From Longispora fulva (lineage in GTDB: Bacteria > Actinomycetota > Actinomycetes > Mycobacteriales > Micromonosporaceae), in NCBI RefSeq assembly GCF_015751905.1, contig NZ_JADOUF010000001.1:2480001-2544000 (forward strand): DNA of 64,000 nt. The letters run 5' to 3'. How positions within the stretch are numbered: position 1 is the stretch's first letter; every line of letters starts with the position of its first letter. Positions 50,575 through 59,798 of this stretch are shown here, one piece after another. Both the position numbers and the translations under genes were made by a program. The notes under the pieces were generated by a model, which saw nothing but the letters and a program-made list of their open reading frames with translations, was not told the DNA's origin and did not search any database.

Positions 50575-51126
50575 ATGACCTGCCGATCGAGCTACCAGCT
50601 CGAGCACTGCGCCAACGACCTGCACGAACTCATCGACCGGCTCAACCTCGGCGTCGTCGACCTGCTCGGTTTCGACGGTGCCGAAGCCGATCTCGGGGTC
50701 ATCGCCGCCACCGTGTTCGACATGGCCACCGGAGACGTGGATGAAGATCTGGCCAGCCAGGTTCAGGGGTTCGGCGGCGCGGTGCTGATCGTCAGCTCCG
50801 TCCGCCTGGATCCGCGGTGGCGCGGGTTCGGGCTCGGCCCGGTCCTGGTCGGTGAGGCGATCGAGGTCCTGTCGCAAGTAGCCCGGCTCGTGGCCTGCTA
50901 CCCGTCACCGATCGGCGAGTCCGACGACGACCGCCTTGCTGGCCCGGCCCGTGACGCCGCTGTCACCAAACTCGAGAAGGTCTGGTCCGCGCTCGGGTTT
51001 TGGCACTACCGCGACGGCGTGTGGGTGATCGATCTCGCCCCGCAGACCCTAGGCGACAACCTGCGAACCCTTCGCCAGGCGTTCAAGACACCGACGACTA
51101 GCCTCGACGCCGCCGGCACGAGGTAG
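50575..51126 (+). CDS. GNAT-like acetyltransferase
   Basis: 183 aa from ATG 50575. The acetyl-CoA-binding segment LDPRWRGFGLGPVLVGEAIE fits the GNAT R/Q-x-x-G-x-G/A loop, preceded by a beta strand, AVLIVSSVRLD, and followed by VWSALGFWHYRDGVWVIDL, the C-terminal GNAT strand. Acceptor unknown. It stands alone on the plus strand. Confidence 0.68.
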   Translation: MTCRSSYQLEHCANDLHELIDRLNLGVVDLLGFDGAEADLGVIAATVFDMATGDVDEDLASQVQGFGGAVLIVSSVRLDPRWRGFGLGPVLVGEAIEVLSQVARLVACYPSPIGESDDDRLAGPARDAAVTKLEKVWSALGFWHYRDGVWVIDLAPQTLGDNLRTLRQAFKTPTTSLDAAGTR

Positions 51127-51246
51127 GACTGGTCGTCGTTCGCGCCGGCACCGACCCGCACGTCCGGCATGTGGGGGGCCGGGCGGACCGGCTGTTCCCG
51201 CAACCGCCGCCGTGCCGGTCGTCAGCCCTCGCTATGGTTCGGTGCT

Positions 51247-51585
51247 GTGAGCGCCGACGGTCTCGGATGTGTCCCGTTCTGGGTCGCCTGCGGGGCCGGG
51301 ACGACGATACCCGCGCACCTGGAGCGCTACGCCGTCCAGATCAATGCGAGCGGGAAGGGTGTCCCATCACGTGTCGAGGTGGTCGCGGTAGCGGCTGTAG
51401 AGCCAGTCGAGCATCGGTTCGAACAGCGGACACTATTCGTGTGCCACCTCGGCCCAGCCCCGCCGATGTCCGCCTGCGCGGCCCACCGTGCGCGGTGGGG
51501 GCCGCTCGCCGACCGCTGCGCAGACGCTGTGGTCGGCGATCCCGGCGCCCGGTCAGGCCATCCCATGGCGGAGGCAATGACGTGA
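51247..51585 (+). CDS. hypothetical protein
   Basis: 112 aa from GTG 51247. The first half looks coding (CVPFWVACGAGTTIPAHLER), the second half is composition-driven. No ribosome-binding site is clear, and no family was recognised. Confidence 0.3.
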   Translation: MSADGLGCVPFWVACGAGTTIPAHLERYAVQINASGKGVPSRVEVVAVAAVEPVEHRFEQRTLFVCHLGPAPPMSACAAHRARWGPLADRCADAVVGDPGARSGHPMAEAMT

Positions 51586-51593
51586 TCGGCTAG

Positions 51594-52034
51594 TCACCCG
51601 TTCTCGGCCTGGGGCATGGCGGTCGTCTGGCCGCGATCCTTGAAGAGGAGGGCGTCCAGCGACAGGTGGCCGGCCCCAAACACGGCGATCAGCAGGAATG
51701 CCCAGCAGAACATCGCCGAGGCCTCACCGCCGTTCTGGATCGGAGCGAGGGCGCGTTCCTGGTGGACGACGAAGTAGGCGTAGGCCATGGATCCGGAGCA
51801 GATCACCGCCGATACGCGGGTGCCCAGGCCCAGCATCACCAGAGCGCCGCCGACGAGTTGGATGACGGCCGCGTACCAGCCCGGCCACGTTCCGAATGGG
51901 ACCGTGCCGCCTTTGCCCATGGCGCCGCCGAGGACGCCGAGCAGGGACGAGGCCCCGTGGCTGGCGAACAGCAGGCCCACCACGATCCGGAAGACGGAGA
52001 GAACGGTCCCTTGTGATCTATTCAGGATTCCCAT
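51594..52034 (-). CDS. DoxX family membrane protein
   Basis: 146 aa from ATG 52034. Four transmembrane segments: SVFRIVVGLLFASHGASSLL, YAAVIQLVGGALVMLGLGTR, SAVICSGSMAYAYFVVHQER, AMFCWAFLLIAVFGAGHLSL. This is the DoxX layout, with the conserved R-x-x-x-G-x-x-F-x-x-H-G start. DoxX proteins act in membrane redox or thiosulfate metabolism. An iron-box-like palindrome lies 53 bp upstream. Confidence 0.85.
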   Translation of the reverse strand: MGILNRSQGTVLSVFRIVVGLLFASHGASSLLGVLGGAMGKGGTVPFGTWPGWYAAVIQLVGGALVMLGLGTRVSAVICSGSMAYAYFVVHQERALAPIQNGGEASAMFCWAFLLIAVFGAGHLSLDALLFKDRGQTTAMPQAENG

Positions 52035-52086
52035 GCCTCGAACCTGGCGGACCGGTCATTGCCGAGTCAACCATTCACGGTTAAAT

Positions 52087-52105
52087 TTAGGATTGCCTTA
52101 CATAA
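52087..52105. promoter_or_regulatory. iron-box-like site (DmdR/IdeR type)
   Basis: The 19-mer TTAGGATTGCCTTACATAA matches the actinobacterial IdeR/DmdR consensus TTAGGTTAGSCTAACCTAA at 15 of 19 positions by eye. It lies 53 bp upstream of the DoxX start in an AT-rich promoter-like stretch. Confidence 0.5.
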
Positions 52106-52446
52106 GCTTCATCAGTCAACAAGGTTGTCGAGAACGAACATGATGCACATTGGTCCACCGCGACCAGCTCGAGCTCCCCGCTCGCCCGAAGGTCTCTCGC
52201 TGCGACCTTTCGACGCGGCGAGGCGAAATCCGGGTTGTCGTGAAATCGGCTCGTGTCATGTTCTTGAGGATCTCCGTTCGAACCATGAACAGATGCACGT
52301 GTTGCGCCAGTCGCCAGGTCATCGGGTCGTGAGTGGTGAAGTCCTGATGCTGAGGACCGTTGCCCGTGAGCCGCTGTCACCCACGTCCCAGTGACTCGCG
52401 TGTTGCCCGGGTCGCCGTGCGGCCGAAAGCGTGTCAGGCTCCCCGG
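52106..52446. other. no recognisable gene
   Basis: About 340 bases upstream of the 52447 gene. Short frames on both strands show no domain or start signal. Confidence 0.4.
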
Positions 52447-52956
52447 ATGTTCAATGAACGCCTGATTGCCCTCGTTCCCGATGCACCCTGGCTACCTGCG
52501 GGCAGCACGGCCGAGGTCTGGGCCGGGACACGCTGTGGCGTGCCAGAGCCCTGCGTCATCGTCCGGCTGCTTCTGGCGCGGGTCTCCAGCCCAGGGACGG
52601 TTGAGTTCTTCTGTGTACCGACGCACCGGGGGCTCGATCTGCCGACGCTGTTTCTCGGCAGCGGCCCCGACCGGATGGCGGTCCCTGACGGCCTCGCCCA
52701 GCTGGCTACTGCGACCCTCGGCCGCGCGGATGTTGAGACTGGCTGCGTAGGGTACGTCCGCAACGTCGTCCCGCGACCCGACACCGCCTACCCGCACCCC
52801 ACGCCGTGGGCGCACGTGCCGGTCTTCGCCGTCATCGACGACGCCGACCCGGTCGTCGAAGGCTCGTGGATCACCCTCGACGCAGCCCGCCCCTCCCTCA
52901 ACGCCCGGCACTGGTGGACTGTCGTCGAGCACCACCTTGAACCTGAGGCACAGTAG
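52447..52956 (+). CDS. NUDIX-like or hypothetical protein
   Basis: 169 aa from ATG 52447. It opens MFNERLIALVPDAPWLPAG and contains VPVFAVIDDADPVVEGSWIT and LNARHWWTVVEHHL, phrases like those at the ends of some actinobacterial NUDIX hydrolases. The NUDIX box itself is missing: DGLAQLATATLGRADVETG lies where it should be. It may be a catalytically dead relative. Confidence in a functional call is low, in a coding region good. Confidence 0.55.
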   Translation: MFNERLIALVPDAPWLPAGSTAEVWAGTRCGVPEPCVIVRLLLARVSSPGTVEFFCVPTHRGLDLPTLFLGSGPDRMAVPDGLAQLATATLGRADVETGCVGYVRNVVPRPDTAYPHPTPWAHVPVFAVIDDADPVVEGSWITLDAARPSLNARHWWTVVEHHLEPEAQ

Positions 52957-53348
52957 CTTGGGCCGTCTTGGAGCTCGGCTCCAGAAATGCCGGCGTAGGC
53001 GGTGGGTCGCCGGTGGCCCGTGGTCACCTGCAGGCGGCCGGCCCTGCGACGAGGAAGGTGATCATCGGCGCGGCGGGCAGGGTCCGCGACCAGGCATTGT
53101 CGGAGTTCCTCACCGACAACGCCCGCCACCGCGTACAGATGACCCCGGCACAAGCACCACGCCCTGACCGGGGCCCGCATCGGTAACCACGGCCCGCGGA
53201 CGGCGGACGGCGGACGGCGGACGGCACAGCCTGCTCGAGGATGCCGGGCACTGGATACGGGTAGGAACGGGACCTGAGAGTCGATCCGGGATCGCCAGGC
53301 GCATGCCCGTTCCGAGCCCGGCACCGCACGATAGTCGCGCCTCGGATT
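52957..53348. other. intergenic region with a short tandem repeat
   Basis: About 390 bases with no supported gene. It holds the 7-bp tandem repeat described at 53196-53223. Confidence 0.4.
53196..53223. repeat. 7-bp tandem repeat (GCGGACG x4)
   Basis: Four perfect copies of GCGGACG run head to tail. The repeat is in a non-coding stretch and is likely to vary by slippage. Confidence 0.9.
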
Positions 53349-53983
53349 TCAGCCGAGCTTGGCGCGCGCCTCGGTCACCCAGGCGGCCACGGCGTGCGCC
53401 CCGCTCGCGGCGGCCTGCCCTTCGGCCTCGTCGAACAGCGCCGCCGCGTCGGCGGTGCGGCCGTCGTCGAGGGCGAAGTAGCCCAGAGCGACCAGGTTCG
53501 CCGCGACCCCCGCGCCGAACCCGACCCGCCGGCGCAGCTGGGTCGAGGTGGTCATCGGCTCGTGCGCCTCGTCGGCGCGGCCGGCCTGACGGGCGGCGAA
53601 GGCGAGGTGCCGCAGAGCGTACGACGCGGTCAGGTCCTCCCCCGCCCCTCGGCCAGCGACAGCGCCCGGTCGAGGTGCGGCAGGGCGAGCGCGGTGTTGT
53701 CGGCGCACACCTGGTGGTAGCAGCCGATCCAGAACTCGGCCTCCGCCTCGCCCGGCATGTCGCCGAGCTGCCGGTACAGCGTGGCGGCGCGCTCGAAGTG
53801 CGCCAGCTCGGCGGGCTCCAGCCGCCGGTCGGCGAGGACCCGCAGGTGCGCGGCGCGGCCCCTGCTGAGGGCCAGGTCGGCTTCGATGGCGTCGAGTTCG
53901 CGCTCGCTGGCGGCCACCGCGTCGGTGTCCCCGCCGAACATGGCCCGCTCGTACAGCTCACATACCCATTGAAGTCGATCCAT
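53349..53983 (-). pseudogene. TPR-type protein interrupted by a frameshift
   Basis: From ATG 53983: MDRLQWVCELYERAMFGGDT, FERAATLYRQLGDMPGEAEA, HLDRALSLAEGRG. The frame ends prematurely at 53630. One extra G in the G-run near 53640 would restore it: GEDLTASYALRHLAFAARQA, then NLVALGYFALDDGRTADAAA and stop at 53349. The restored protein is about 211 aa of TPR repeats. The break is in a homopolymer, so sequencing error is as likely as real inactivation. Confidence 0.65.
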
Positions 53984-54065
53984 GCACCCAGCCTAGTGGA
54001 GCATGAGCAGCCTCTCGGTGCCCGTCGCACGCCCGCCGAGCGGAGGGCCTGATGGGGTACGCGGC

Positions 54066-54094
54066 GCGGGGCCGGGCGTGTCGCCCGGCCCCGC
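54066..54094 (-). terminator. terminator of the dioxygenase/MFS operon
   Basis: A perfect 12-bp stem, GCGGGGCCGGGC at 54066-54077 and GCCCGGCCCCGC at 54083-54094, with a 5-nt loop, 12 nt past the dioxygenase stop. Confidence 0.85.
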
Positions 54095-54106
54095 ATCGTG
54101 TTCTCG

Positions 54107-55444
54107 TCAGTTCTCGTCGTCGATCCAGCTGCCGTGGATGCCGGCCGGTACCCGCTGGGGCAGCTCGACGGTGGCGATCGGCCCGGCGGTCAGGTCGGAG
54201 GCGGACAGCACCAGCAGCTGGGACGCGTCGGCCCGCAGGTCGCTGACGATCGTGAGCAGGTAGCCGTCGTCCTCGCGGCTGCCGCCGGCGGCGGGCACGA
54301 AGACCGCCTCGCCGGGCATCCGGCCGTCGCCGTGCCCGAAGAGCTGCCGCTGGCCGGTGCGGTGGTCGAACTTGACGGTGTGGTAGCTGTCCAGGCCGGC
54401 GCCGGGGAAACCGACGGCGTAGGAGTAGCGGTTGGTCGAGCCGGTGTAGTCGTCGTTGATCGCCGGGAACTCGGTGACCAGGTCGTCGAGGGACTCCTCT
54501 GTGACCTTTCCGGTCGCCGGGTCGAGGATCCACTGGTGGTGGGTGGCGCCGATGTTGGGCGTGGGGGCGTAGCCGGGCGCGCCGGTCCACCATTTCCACG
54601 ACGACTCCCACGAGGAGCGGTCGAACTTCGGCGCCCGCAGCACCACCCGGCCCCGCTCGTCGGTGAACGCGTTGCCGACGTGCAGGATCACCGCCGGGTC
54701 GTCGAACTCGAACCAGGTCGGCGCGCCGCCGGCCCGGGGCAGCAGGCCGATCCGCAGCGGGATGCCGTCGTGCCAGCGGTACGGGATGCCGGACGGCTCG
54801 GCGTGGTCGAACACCACCGGCGAGTCCAGGAACACCACGTGGTCGCGAGTGAGGCCGAAGTCGTGCATCAGCGACGGGCCCGCGCCGTCGATCACCGTCG
54901 AGCGGATCACCGTGCCGGCCGCGTCGACGACGTAGTAGGTCAGGAACGGCGGGAACGGGCTGTAGGAGAAGAAGTGCAGCTCGCCGGTCGCCGGGTCGAC
55001 CTTGGGGTGCGCGGTCATCGCGCTGGTCAGCGTGCCGCCGAAGTCGTACGCGCCGACGGTGTCCAGCTCGGCGGTGACCTCCCAGGGCAGGTTGGCCTCC
55101 TGCAGGGCCAGGTACCGGCCGCCGTGGAAGATGATGTTCGTGGCGGCGGCGCTGACTTCCAGCTCGGTACCGGTGAACGGCACGCCGTCCAGGTAGGGGG
55201 TGCGGACCCAGCGGTTGCGGTACCACTCCGCGTGGCCGTCGGCGAGCCGGACGCCGTGGAGCATGCCGGCGCCCTTGAACCAGTGGCTCGGCGTGACGCC
55301 GGGCCTGGGGTTGTGGCCGTTGCGGAAGTAGCGGCCGTTCAGCTCGGGGGGCAGGCTGCCGTGCACGGTCAGCCCGGTGGCGGTGCGTTCCTCGGTGGTC
55401 GGCTCGAAGTGGCCGCTGATGTAGGGCTTGCGGATCTCGGTCAT
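54107..55444 (-). CDS. carotenoid cleavage dioxygenase (RPE65/CCD family)
   Basis: 445 aa from ATG 55444, overlapping the MFS stop by 4 bp. Family features: LNGRYFRNGHNPRPG and WFKGAGMLHGVRL near the N terminus, then iron-ligand His regions TAHPKVDPATGELHFFSYS, SLMHDFGLTRDHVVFLDSP, and a final GIHGSW; also GYLLTIVSDLRADASQL. CCD enzymes split carotenoids, stilbenoids or lignin-type aryl alkenes with Fe(II) and O2. Bacterial members of this length include lignostilbene and apocarotenoid cleavers. Substrate not predictable. Confidence 0.88.
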   Translation of the reverse strand: MTEIRKPYISGHFEPTTEERTATGLTVHGSLPPELNGRYFRNGHNPRPGVTPSHWFKGAGMLHGVRLADGHAEWYRNRWVRTPYLDGVPFTGTELEVSAAATNIIFHGGRYLALQEANLPWEVTAELDTVGAYDFGGTLTSAMTAHPKVDPATGELHFFSYSPFPPFLTYYVVDAAGTVIRSTVIDGAGPSLMHDFGLTRDHVVFLDSPVVFDHAEPSGIPYRWHDGIPLRIGLLPRAGGAPTWFEFDDPAVILHVGNAFTDERGRVVLRAPKFDRSSWESSWKWWTGAPGYAPTPNIGATHHQWILDPATGKVTEESLDDLVTEFPAINDDYTGSTNRYSYAVGFPGAGLDSYHTVKFDHRTGQRQLFGHGDGRMPGEAVFVPAAGGSREDDGYLLTIVSDLRADASQLLVLSASDLTAGPIATVELPQRVPAGIHGSWIDDEN

Positions 55445-56697
55445 GACATTGCCTTTCCGGTGACGGTGATCAGGAGGGTCAGGGCGGCGCAGGCCAGGAA
55501 GGCCGCGCCGTAGGAGGGCAGGAGGGTCAGGAGGGATAGGCCGACGGCGCCGCCGACCTGGCGGGTGGCGTTCAGGAGGCCACCGGCCAGCCCGCTGTCC
55601 TCGGCGGCGACGCCCGCGGACGCCATCGCCGTGATCCGGACGAAGGCCACGCCGAGCCCGACGCCGATCAGGAGCGAGGGTCCGAGCAGGTCGGTCAGGA
55701 AGCCGCCGTCCGCAGGGGTCCGGGCCAGCCAGGCGAGCCCGAGGGCCAGTGCCACCAGTCCGGCGGGGAGGACGGCGCGGCCGGCGACCCGGGCCACCAC
55801 CCAGGAGGTGAGCGTGACCGTCGCCGCCAGCGGCAGTTGGGTCAGCCCCGCCTGCAGCGGCGAGTAGCCGAGCACCCGCTGCTGGTAGAGCGGCAGGAAG
55901 TAGAACAGGCCGAGCCAGACGGCGCCCAGCAGCGCCATCAGGAGGTTCGGCGCCGCGACCGGGGCCAGCCGGCGCGGGATCAGCGGATCGGGATGCCGAC
56001 GCTGGCGGAGCGCGAACCCGAGCAGCAGTGCCGCGCCGAGTACCGCCACCGGCCAGGGACCGGTCAGGCCGTACACCACAGCGAGCAGTCCGCCGGTGAC
56101 CGCGGCCGCGCCGGGCAGATCGACCCGTCCACCCCGGCCCGGCACCGGTTCGACCAGCCACCGCACCGCCAGCAGTACCGCCAGGGCGAGCGGCACCAGG
56201 GCCAGGAAGACCGCGCGCCAGCCGGCAACGCCGGTGAGCACCCCGCCGAGCAGGACGCCCGCGGCGCCGCCGGCCCCGGAGACAGCGCCCCAGACCCCGA
56301 GCGCCGTGCCGCGCTCGCGCGGGTCCCGGTAGCGCACCAGGACCAGCGCCAGCGCGGTCGGCGCCAGGAGCGCGGCGCCGAGGCCCTGCACGGCCCGGGC
56401 CGCGATCAGCACCGCCGCCCCTGGTGCGACCGTCGCGCCGAGCGCCCCGGCGGCGAACACCGCCGTCCCGAGCAGGAACACCCGGCGCAGGCCGAGCACG
56501 TCGCCGATCCGGCCGCCGGCCAGCAGCAGCGCCCCGAAGGTCAACACGTACGCGTTGACCACCCAGGACAGCCCCGCGTCCGTCAGGCCGAGCCCCGTGC
56601 GGACCGCCGGCAGGGCCACGTTCACGATCGAGCCGCTGAGCACCACCAGGAACTGCCCGGTCGCCAGCGCCGCCAGCGGCAGCCATCTCGTCTTCAT
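55441..56697 (-). CDS. MFS transporter (DHA2-like)
   Basis: 418 aa from ATG 56697. Typical MFS features: TM1 ATGQFLVVLSGSIVNVALPAV, motif A GGRIGDVLGLRRVF, motif C-like GGAAGVLLGGVLTG; about 12 transmembrane segments. Co-transcribed with the dioxygenase and divergent from the LAL regulator, it probably exports or imports the dioxygenase substrate or product. Confidence 0.85.
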   Translation of the reverse strand: MKTRWLPLAALATGQFLVVLSGSIVNVALPAVRTGLGLTDAGLSWVVNAYVLTFGALLLAGGRIGDVLGLRRVFLLGTAVFAAGALGATVAPGAAVLIAARAVQGLGAALLAPTALALVLVRYRDPRERGTALGVWGAVSGAGGAAGVLLGGVLTGVAGWRAVFLALVPLALAVLLAVRWLVEPVPGRGGRVDLPGAAAVTGGLLAVVYGLTGPWPVAVLGAALLLGFALRQRRHPDPLIPRRLAPVAAPNLLMALLGAVWLGLFYFLPLYQQRVLGYSPLQAGLTQLPLAATVTLTSWVVARVAGRAVLPAGLVALALGLAWLARTPADGGFLTDLLGPSLLIGVGLGVAFVRITAMASAGVAAEDSGLAGGLLNATRQVGGAVGLSLLTLLPSYGAAFLACAALTLLITVTGKAMS

Positions 56698-56743
56698 GGG
56701 AATGAGCCTCGCAGCGGGCGGGCGGCCTTCGCGTCGGTGAGGA

Positions 56744-56771
56744 TCACCTAGAACGTCGGCTACGTAGGTGA
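56744..56771. promoter_or_regulatory. inverted repeat between MFS and LAL genes (operator candidate)
   Basis: TCACCTA at 56744-56750 and its complement TAGGTGA at 56765-56771, centres 21 bp apart (two helical turns), lie in the 128-bp divergent region. It is a plausible LuxR-type binding site for the LAL regulator. Confidence 0.5.
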
Positions 56772-56825
56772 CGGGGCCTTGCCCCGGTTCCGGCGAGATC
56801 TCCGGATCCGGCATGATCCACTCCC

Positions 56826-59423
56826 ATGACGGTTCTTCTGGGACGCGAGGACGAGACGGCGCGACTGGAGGCGCTGTTGGCGGGCCTCGGCCGGGGCGAG
56901 GGCGGCGCGCTGCTGCTGCACGGTGAGCCCGGCATCGGCAAGAGCGCGCTACTGGACCGGCTGGCCTCGGGCGTCGGCGGTCCGGCCGACCTGCTGGTGT
57001 TGCGGGCGTCCGGCGTCGAGTTCGAGACGGAGCTGCCCTATGCCGCGCTGCACCAGCTCTGCGGACCGGTACTGTCCGGCCTGCCCGCCCTGCCGCCCCC
57101 GCACCGGGCCGCACTGGAGATCGCGTTCGGGATCCGCTCCGGCAGCCCGGATCCGTTCCTGGTCGGGGCCGCCTGCCTCGGCCTGCTGGTCGAGGTCGGC
57201 CGGCCGGTGCTGTGCGTGATCGACGACGCGCACTGGCTCGACGACGCCTCCGCCCGGGCGCTGGCCTTCGTCGCCCGCCGGCTCGGCGCCGAGCAGCTGG
57301 CGATGGTCTTCGCCGCCCGGGAGGAGCTCGGCCGGGAGCTGGCCGGCCTGCCCCGGCTGCCGGTCGGCCGGCTCGACGAGTCCCGGTCCCGCACGCTGCT
57401 CCACCGGGCGCTCGGCGCGCCGCTGGACCCGCAGGTCGCTGAACGGATCCTGGCCGAGGCCCGCGGTAACCCGCTGGCCTTGCTGGAGCTACCGACGACC
57501 GCGGCGCTGGCCGGCGGCTTCCGACTGCCGGAACCGGCCGGTGCGGTCGAGCAGAGCTTCCGGGCCCGGCTGGCCGGCCTGGGCCCTGCGGACCGGCTCG
57601 CCCTGGCCCTGGCCGCCGCCGAACCGCTCGGCGACCCGGCCCTGCTGTGGCGGGCCGCCGAACGGCTCGGGATCACCGAGGCTGTCGGCGGTGAGCTGCC
57701 GCTGGTGGAGATCGGGACCCGGGTCCGGTTCGTGCATCCACTGGCCCGATCCGCCGCCTACCAGGGCGCGCCCCTGGCGGACCGGCGGCGGGCGCATGCC
57801 GCGCTCGCCGAGGTCAGTGACCCGGTGGCCGATCCCGACCGGGTGGCCTGGCACCGGGCCCAGGCCAGTGTCGGCCCCGACGAGGAGGTCGCGGCGGCTC
57901 TGGAGGACTCCGCGCACCGGGCCAGCGCCCGAGGCGGGGTCGCCGCCGCCGCGGCCTTCCTGGAGCGGGCCGCCGGTCTGACCCTCGACCCGGGCCGCCG
58001 GAGCAGCCGGGTGCTCGCCGCCGCCGAGGCCAAGCTCAGCCTCGGCGAGTTCGACGTGGCCGCCGAGCTGCTCGGCACCGTCGACCCGGAGGAGCCGCGC
58101 GCTGACCTGCTGCGCGGCCGGATCTCCTTCGCCCGGCACAGGGGCGACCGGCGGCCCACCGAGCACTTGCTGCGGGCCGCCGGCCGGCTGAGCGCGAGCG
58201 ATCCGGACCTGGCCCGCGCCTGCTATCTGGAGGCCGTCGAGACCGGCGTCCTGACCGGTGGCCTGGCCGAGGTGCTGGCCGCAGTCCGGACCGTGCCGGG
58301 CGGTGACCCGGTGCTGGCGGGCATGGTGGCCCTGGCCGATCAGGGACACGTGGCCGCCGGTCCGCTCGCGGCCGCGGTCGCAGACCCCAGGGCCGAGGTC
58401 TGGGCTCGGCGGCCGACGCTGGGCTATCTGCTGGCCGTCGAGTTCTGGGACGCCGAGGCCATGCACGGCATCGCGGCCCGGTTCGCCGCCGCGGGCCGTG
58501 GCTCCGGGGCCTTTCACCTGCTGCCGATCGGGCTGGCGATGCTGGCGGTCAGCACCGCCTACCGGGGCGACTTCGGTGCCGCAATGGCGATGATCTCCGA
58601 GGAGGAGTCGATCGCCGAGGCGACCGGCGCCGCGCCGCTGGTCTACCCGCGCATTCACCTGACGGCACTCCGTGGCCGGCGCGCCGAGGCCGAGGAGCTG
58701 TTCGGCACGCTCGGCCCGCACATGAGCCTGAGCGTGCACTACGCCCGGGCCGTGCTGGGCAACGGGCACGCCGACTATCCGGCGGCGCTGGCCGCCGCCC
58801 GGGCAGCCGTGGCGACCGGTGACCTCGGACTGTCCGGCCTGGCCCTGCCGGAGCTGATCGAGGCGGCGGTCCGGTGCGGCGAGCACGACGCGGCCCGCTC
58901 AGCACTCGGCGAGCTGGAGGAACGCGCCCAGGCCGGCGGGCGGCCCTGGGGCCTGGGCGTGGCCGCCTACGCCCGTGCCCTGGTCACCGACGAGGGCGGC
59001 GCCTACCGGGAGGCGGTCGCGATCCTGGAGGACGAGCCCCAGGTCGTGCACCGGGGCCGGGCGTTGCTCCTGCACGGCGAGTGGCTACGCCGGCAGGGCC
59101 AGCGCGCCCAGGCCCGGATCGAGCTCCGCCGGGCACACGAGCTGTTCTCCGCGACCGGCGCGGCGGCCTTCGCCGAGCGGGCCGCCCGCGAGCTGACCGC
59201 CACCGGCGAACACGCCCGCAGCCGTACCGCGCCGGCGTCCGACACGCTGACCATGCAGGAGGTTCACATCGCGCGGCTGGTCGCCGACGGTGCCACCTCC
59301 AAGGAAGTGGCCGCGACGCTGTTCCTCAGCCCGCGGACCGTCGACGCCCACCTGCGCAACATCTTCCGCAAACTGGGCCTGACCTCACGCCGGCAGCTCC
59401 GGGATCTCCCCGCGATTCGGTGA
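56826..59423 (+). CDS. LAL-family LuxR regulator
   Basis: 865 aa from ATG 56826. N-terminal AAA/STAND ATPase with Walker A LLHGEPGIGKSALLDRL (about 33-40) and Walker B VLCVIDDAHWLDDASARALA. The middle is TPR-like. The C-terminal LuxR HTH (about 808-865) reads LTMQEVHIARLVADGATSKE, VAATLFLSPRTVDAHLRNIF, with RKLGLTSRRQLRD. LAL proteins are large ligand- and ATP-dependent activators. It probably controls the divergent MFS/dioxygenase operon. Confidence 0.92.
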   Translation: MTVLLGREDETARLEALLAGLGRGEGGALLLHGEPGIGKSALLDRLASGVGGPADLLVLRASGVEFETELPYAALHQLCGPVLSGLPALPPPHRAALEIAFGIRSGSPDPFLVGAACLGLLVEVGRPVLCVIDDAHWLDDASARALAFVARRLGAEQLAMVFAAREELGRELAGLPRLPVGRLDESRSRTLLHRALGAPLDPQVAERILAEARGNPLALLELPTTAALAGGFRLPEPAGAVEQSFRARLAGLGPADRLALALAAAEPLGDPALLWRAAERLGITEAVGGELPLVEIGTRVRFVHPLARSAAYQGAPLADRRRAHAALAEVSDPVADPDRVAWHRAQASVGPDEEVAAALEDSAHRASARGGVAAAAAFLERAAGLTLDPGRRSSRVLAAAEAKLSLGEFDVAAELLGTVDPEEPRADLLRGRISFARHRGDRRPTEHLLRAAGRLSASDPDLARACYLEAVETGVLTGGLAEVLAAVRTVPGGDPVLAGMVALADQGHVAAGPLAAAVADPRAEVWARRPTLGYLLAVEFWDAEAMHGIAARFAAAGRGSGAFHLLPIGLAMLAVSTAYRGDFGAAMAMISEEESIAEATGAAPLVYPRIHLTALRGRRAEAEELFGTLGPHMSLSVHYARAVLGNGHADYPAALAAARAAVATGDLGLSGLALPELIEAAVRCGEHDAARSALGELEERAQAGGRPWGLGVAAYARALVTDEGGAYREAVAILEDEPQVVHRGRALLLHGEWLRRQGQRAQARIELRRAHELFSATGAAAFAERAARELTATGEHARSRTAPASDTLTMQEVHIARLVADGATSKEVAATLFLSPRTVDAHLRNIFRKLGLTSRRQLRDLPAIR

Positions 59424-59489
59424 CCGCAACCGGGTACGGGCAACGCACGGCGCCGGTCCACAAAGGTTGAATTTCATGAACGGGTTGGG

Positions 59490-59700
59490 TCAGGCGCTGG
59501 CGCACCGCTGCCGGCCGTGGCGGTCCAGCCCTGTTCGAGGAGCCTGGTCGACGGCCGCCGCGGGGTCGGGGCGGGTCCGGGCGAAGATGAGGGTCTCGAT
59601 GGCGAGATGGGCGTAGGCAGCGCAGAGGAGGTCGTCGTGCGGTCGGCGATCCACGCCCGACACCTGCGGCCTCGGCGATCACAGTGTGCGCACCCGGGTG
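59490..59700 (-). pseudogene. fragment of a hypothetical protein
   Basis: A minus-strand frame ending at TGA 59490-59492 encodes HDDLLCAAYAHLAIETLIFA, RTRPDPAAAVDQAPRTGLDR. It looks coding and helical, but no start is available and the upstream part is in another frame. Probably a decayed gene. Confidence 0.3.
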
Positions 59701-59798
59701 CGCGTGGACGAACAGCGAAGGCTGCATCTCTGCAGTCCTCGCTCCCCTTCACCCTGCGACGGGACGGGGAACCCGGGTCGGTGAAATCCGAGACCAAC

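Noticed and set aside
53196..53223. Tandem 7-mers as a replication origin or iteron
   Set aside because: Only four GC-rich copies, with no AT-rich unwinding region and no replication gene nearby.
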